Assembly (NCBI GenBank): GCA_019347785.1
Contig: JAHWKQ010000126.1
Span: forward strand, 1-6,689
DNA length: 6,689 nucleotides
DNA from: Actinomycetota bacterium
GTDB taxonomy: Bacteria > Actinomycetota > Nitriliruptoria > Euzebyales > Egibacteraceae
Direction: 5' to 3'
The notes beneath the pieces are model-generated. The model was not told the origin of the DNA. It searched no databases and was given only the letters and a program-made list of their open reading frames with translations. Both the position numbers and the translations under genes were made by a program. The stretch's first letter is position 1, and every line of letters begins with the position of its first letter. This document shows positions 5,512 to 6,689 of this stretch, piece after piece.

Positions 5512-6633
5512 ATGGTGGCCTGTGCGGACGATCCCCTCACGCTCGGCGTCGAGGAGGAATTCCACGTCGCGGACCCCGCCACCCGGTCGCTCACCACCGA
5601 CGCCGACGCCGTTCTGGAAAAGCTCGAGACCGGCGACGGCGCCCAGTTCCAGGCGGAGCTGCACGAGTCGATGGTGGAGACGTGCACGACGGTCTGCACG
5701 ACACTGGGCGAGGTTCGCGAGCAGCTCGTCGGCCTGCGCGCCGAGGCCGACCGCGCGGCGCGCGCGGTCGGGAGGCGGGTCGCGGCGTCGGGCAGCTTCC
5801 CGCTGGCCGGGCCGCGCCTGGCCCGGGTGACGCCCAAGCGACGGTACGAATGGATCCTCGATCGCTACGGGCACCTGGCTGCCGAGCAGTTCGTCTGCGG
5901 CTGCCACGTACACGTGGGCATCGACGACCGGGACACGGCGGTGGCCGTGATGACCCGGGCCCGTCCCTGGGTGCCCGTGCTGCTGGCGTTGACGGCCAGC
6001 TCGCCGTTCTGGGCCGGCGTGGACACCGGGTACGCCAGCTACCGCAGCCAGGTGTGGGGCCAGTGGCCGGTGGCGGGCATGCCGCAGGCGTTCGACGGAG
6101 CGCCCGACTATGACGCGATGGTGCAGGCGCTCATCGATACCGACACCGCCGTGGATTCCGGCATGACGTACTGGGACATGCGCCTGTCGCCGCGGTTCGA
6201 GACGCTGGAGTTCCGGACCGCCGACGTGTGCACCACCGTGGACGAGGCGGTCCTGCACGCGGGCCTGTGCCGGGGGTTGGCCAGCACCTGCCTGCGGGAG
6301 CTCGCGGAGGAGCGTCAGGCCCCGCCGGCGCCCCGCATGGAGCTGTTGCAGGCCGCGCGGTGGCGGGCCGCCCGGTTCGGGTTGGGAGAACGGCTACTGC
6401 ACGTGGGCGAGGGTCGCACGGTGCCCGCCGCCACGATGATCGAGCGGCTGCTCGACCACCTGCGCCCGGCCCTGCAGCGGGCGGGGGACTGGGAGGAGGT
6501 GTCGCGGCTGGTCGCGCAGGTCCAGGCTCGCGGCACCGGCGCCGACCGCCAGCGCCGGGCGTTCCGCCGCGCCGGGCGCCTGGAGGACGTCGTCGACCTG
6601 ATTGTGGGGGAGACGGCGGGCCGGCCCGCCTGA
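5512..6633 (+). CDS. YbdK-type carboxylate-amine ligase (glutamate-cysteine ligase family 2)
   Basis: 373 residues, almost the length of E. coli YbdK. Seen: LGVEEEF (11-17) with the acidic ATP/metal-binding Glu residues; FQAELHESMVET (46-57) with Glu at 49, 52 and 56; ASGSFPLA (92-99); CGCHVHVG (129-136); ASSPFW (162-167); TGYASYR (172-178); and WDMRLSPRFETLEFRTADV (221-239), which carries further conserved Glu and Arg. The family joins a carboxylate to an amine using ATP. The E. coli enzyme has only weak glutamate-cysteine ligase activity, and the true substrates of most members are unknown. Actinomycetes generally use mycothiol rather than glutathione, so a glutathione role is unlikely here. 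The ATG at 5512 (followed directly by an alternative GTG) has no SD but a TAGTCT box 8 bases upstream, so it is probably leaderless. No partner such as an ATP-grasp or amidase gene lies nearby in the window. Family call is secure, substrate unknown. Confidence 0.93.
   Translation: MVACADDPLTLGVEEEFHVADPATRSLTTDADAVLEKLETGDGAQFQAELHESMVETCTTVCTTLGEVREQLVGLRAEADRAARAVGRRVAASGSFPLAGPRLARVTPKRRYEWILDRYGHLAAEQFVCGCHVHVGIDDRDTAVAVMTRARPWVPVLLALTASSPFWAGVDTGYASYRSQVWGQWPVAGMPQAFDGAPDYDAMVQALIDTDTAVDSGMTYWDMRLSPRFETLEFRTADVCTTVDEAVLHAGLCRGLASTCLRELAEERQAPPAPRMELLQAARWRAARFGLGERLLHVGEGRTVPAATMIERLLDHLRPALQRAGDWEEVSRLVAQVQARGTGADRQRRAFRRAGRLEDVVDLIVGETAGRPA
6615..6630. repeat. 16-bp perfect palindrome at the end of the YbdK-like gene
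   Basis: GGCGGGCCGGCCCGCC is its own reverse complement and ends directly before the TGA at 6631-6633. In RNA it could form a six-pair stem with a CCGG loop. No T-run follows. It may help end transcription or may be a chance product of GC-rich codons (Ala-Gly-Arg-Pro-Ala). Confidence 0.35.
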
Positions 6634-6689
6634 GCCCGGGACGACGCCCCGGTGGTCCGATCGGCCTCGGCGCGCATGTCGTCCACACG
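6634..6689. other. Unassigned right edge
   Basis: These 56 bases after the YbdK-like stop show no SD, convincing start or RNA gene. A minus-strand frame is open from the right edge (reading VDDMRAEADRTTG from 6686), but it continues without a stop deep into the YbdK-like gene. It is more likely fortuitous than the end of a real gene. Confidence 0.4.

Noticed and set aside
6315..6686. Minus-strand coding frame entering from the right edge
   Set aside because: It would overlap the well-supported YbdK-like gene by over 300 bases and becomes Arg/Ser/Ala low complexity inside it.

Overview
The window is very GC-rich (by eye above 70%, not counted). Genes are closely packed, several use GTG starts, and Shine-Dalgarno (SD) motifs are GGAGG-like. 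One gene looks leaderless, with a TANNNT box about 8 nt before its ATG. These traits and the protein families point to a high-GC actinomycete; I cannot name a genus. I see no mobile element, tRNA, rRNA or CRISPR array.

Layout, left to right. (1) Bases 1-1913, plus strand: a CapA-type metallophosphatase whose frame is open to the left edge, then 28 bp later an NAD(P)-dependent epimerase/dehydratase. The two probably share a transcript. (2) Bases 1887-4219, minus strand, read right to left: a stand-alone glucose-6-phosphate isomerase of the kind usually met as the Pgi half of Tal-Pgi fusions, then a CopZ-like copper-binding domain with its own GTG start and SD. This is joined to the last ~150 residues of a Cu(+)-exporting ATPase (CopA). 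That tail is a remnant: about 600 expected residues are missing and there is a further one-base frameshift. Its 3' end overlaps the convergent epimerase gene by 27 bp. (3) Bases 4220-4328: a divergent control region with a nested, nearly concentric dyad, a 12-bp palindrome carrying TATACT on both strands inside an 8-bp inverted repeat. (4) Bases 4329-6633, plus strand: a small protein with a phasin-like helical part and a Rho_N/SAP-like C-terminal module, closed by a perfect 14-bp-stem terminator; an RDD-family membrane protein; and a YbdK-type carboxylate-amine ligase that looks leaderless. The last 56 bases hold no gene I can support.

This is mostly an ordinary chromosomal neighbourhood: central carbon metabolism (pgi), envelope or sugar chemistry (CapA-like protein and epimerase), copper handling (decaying) and small accessory proteins. 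I do not see a clear multi-gene novel system. The points most worth a second look are the copZ/copA deletion fusion, the symmetric divergent promoter, and the phasin-like protein with a possible nucleic-acid-binding tail.
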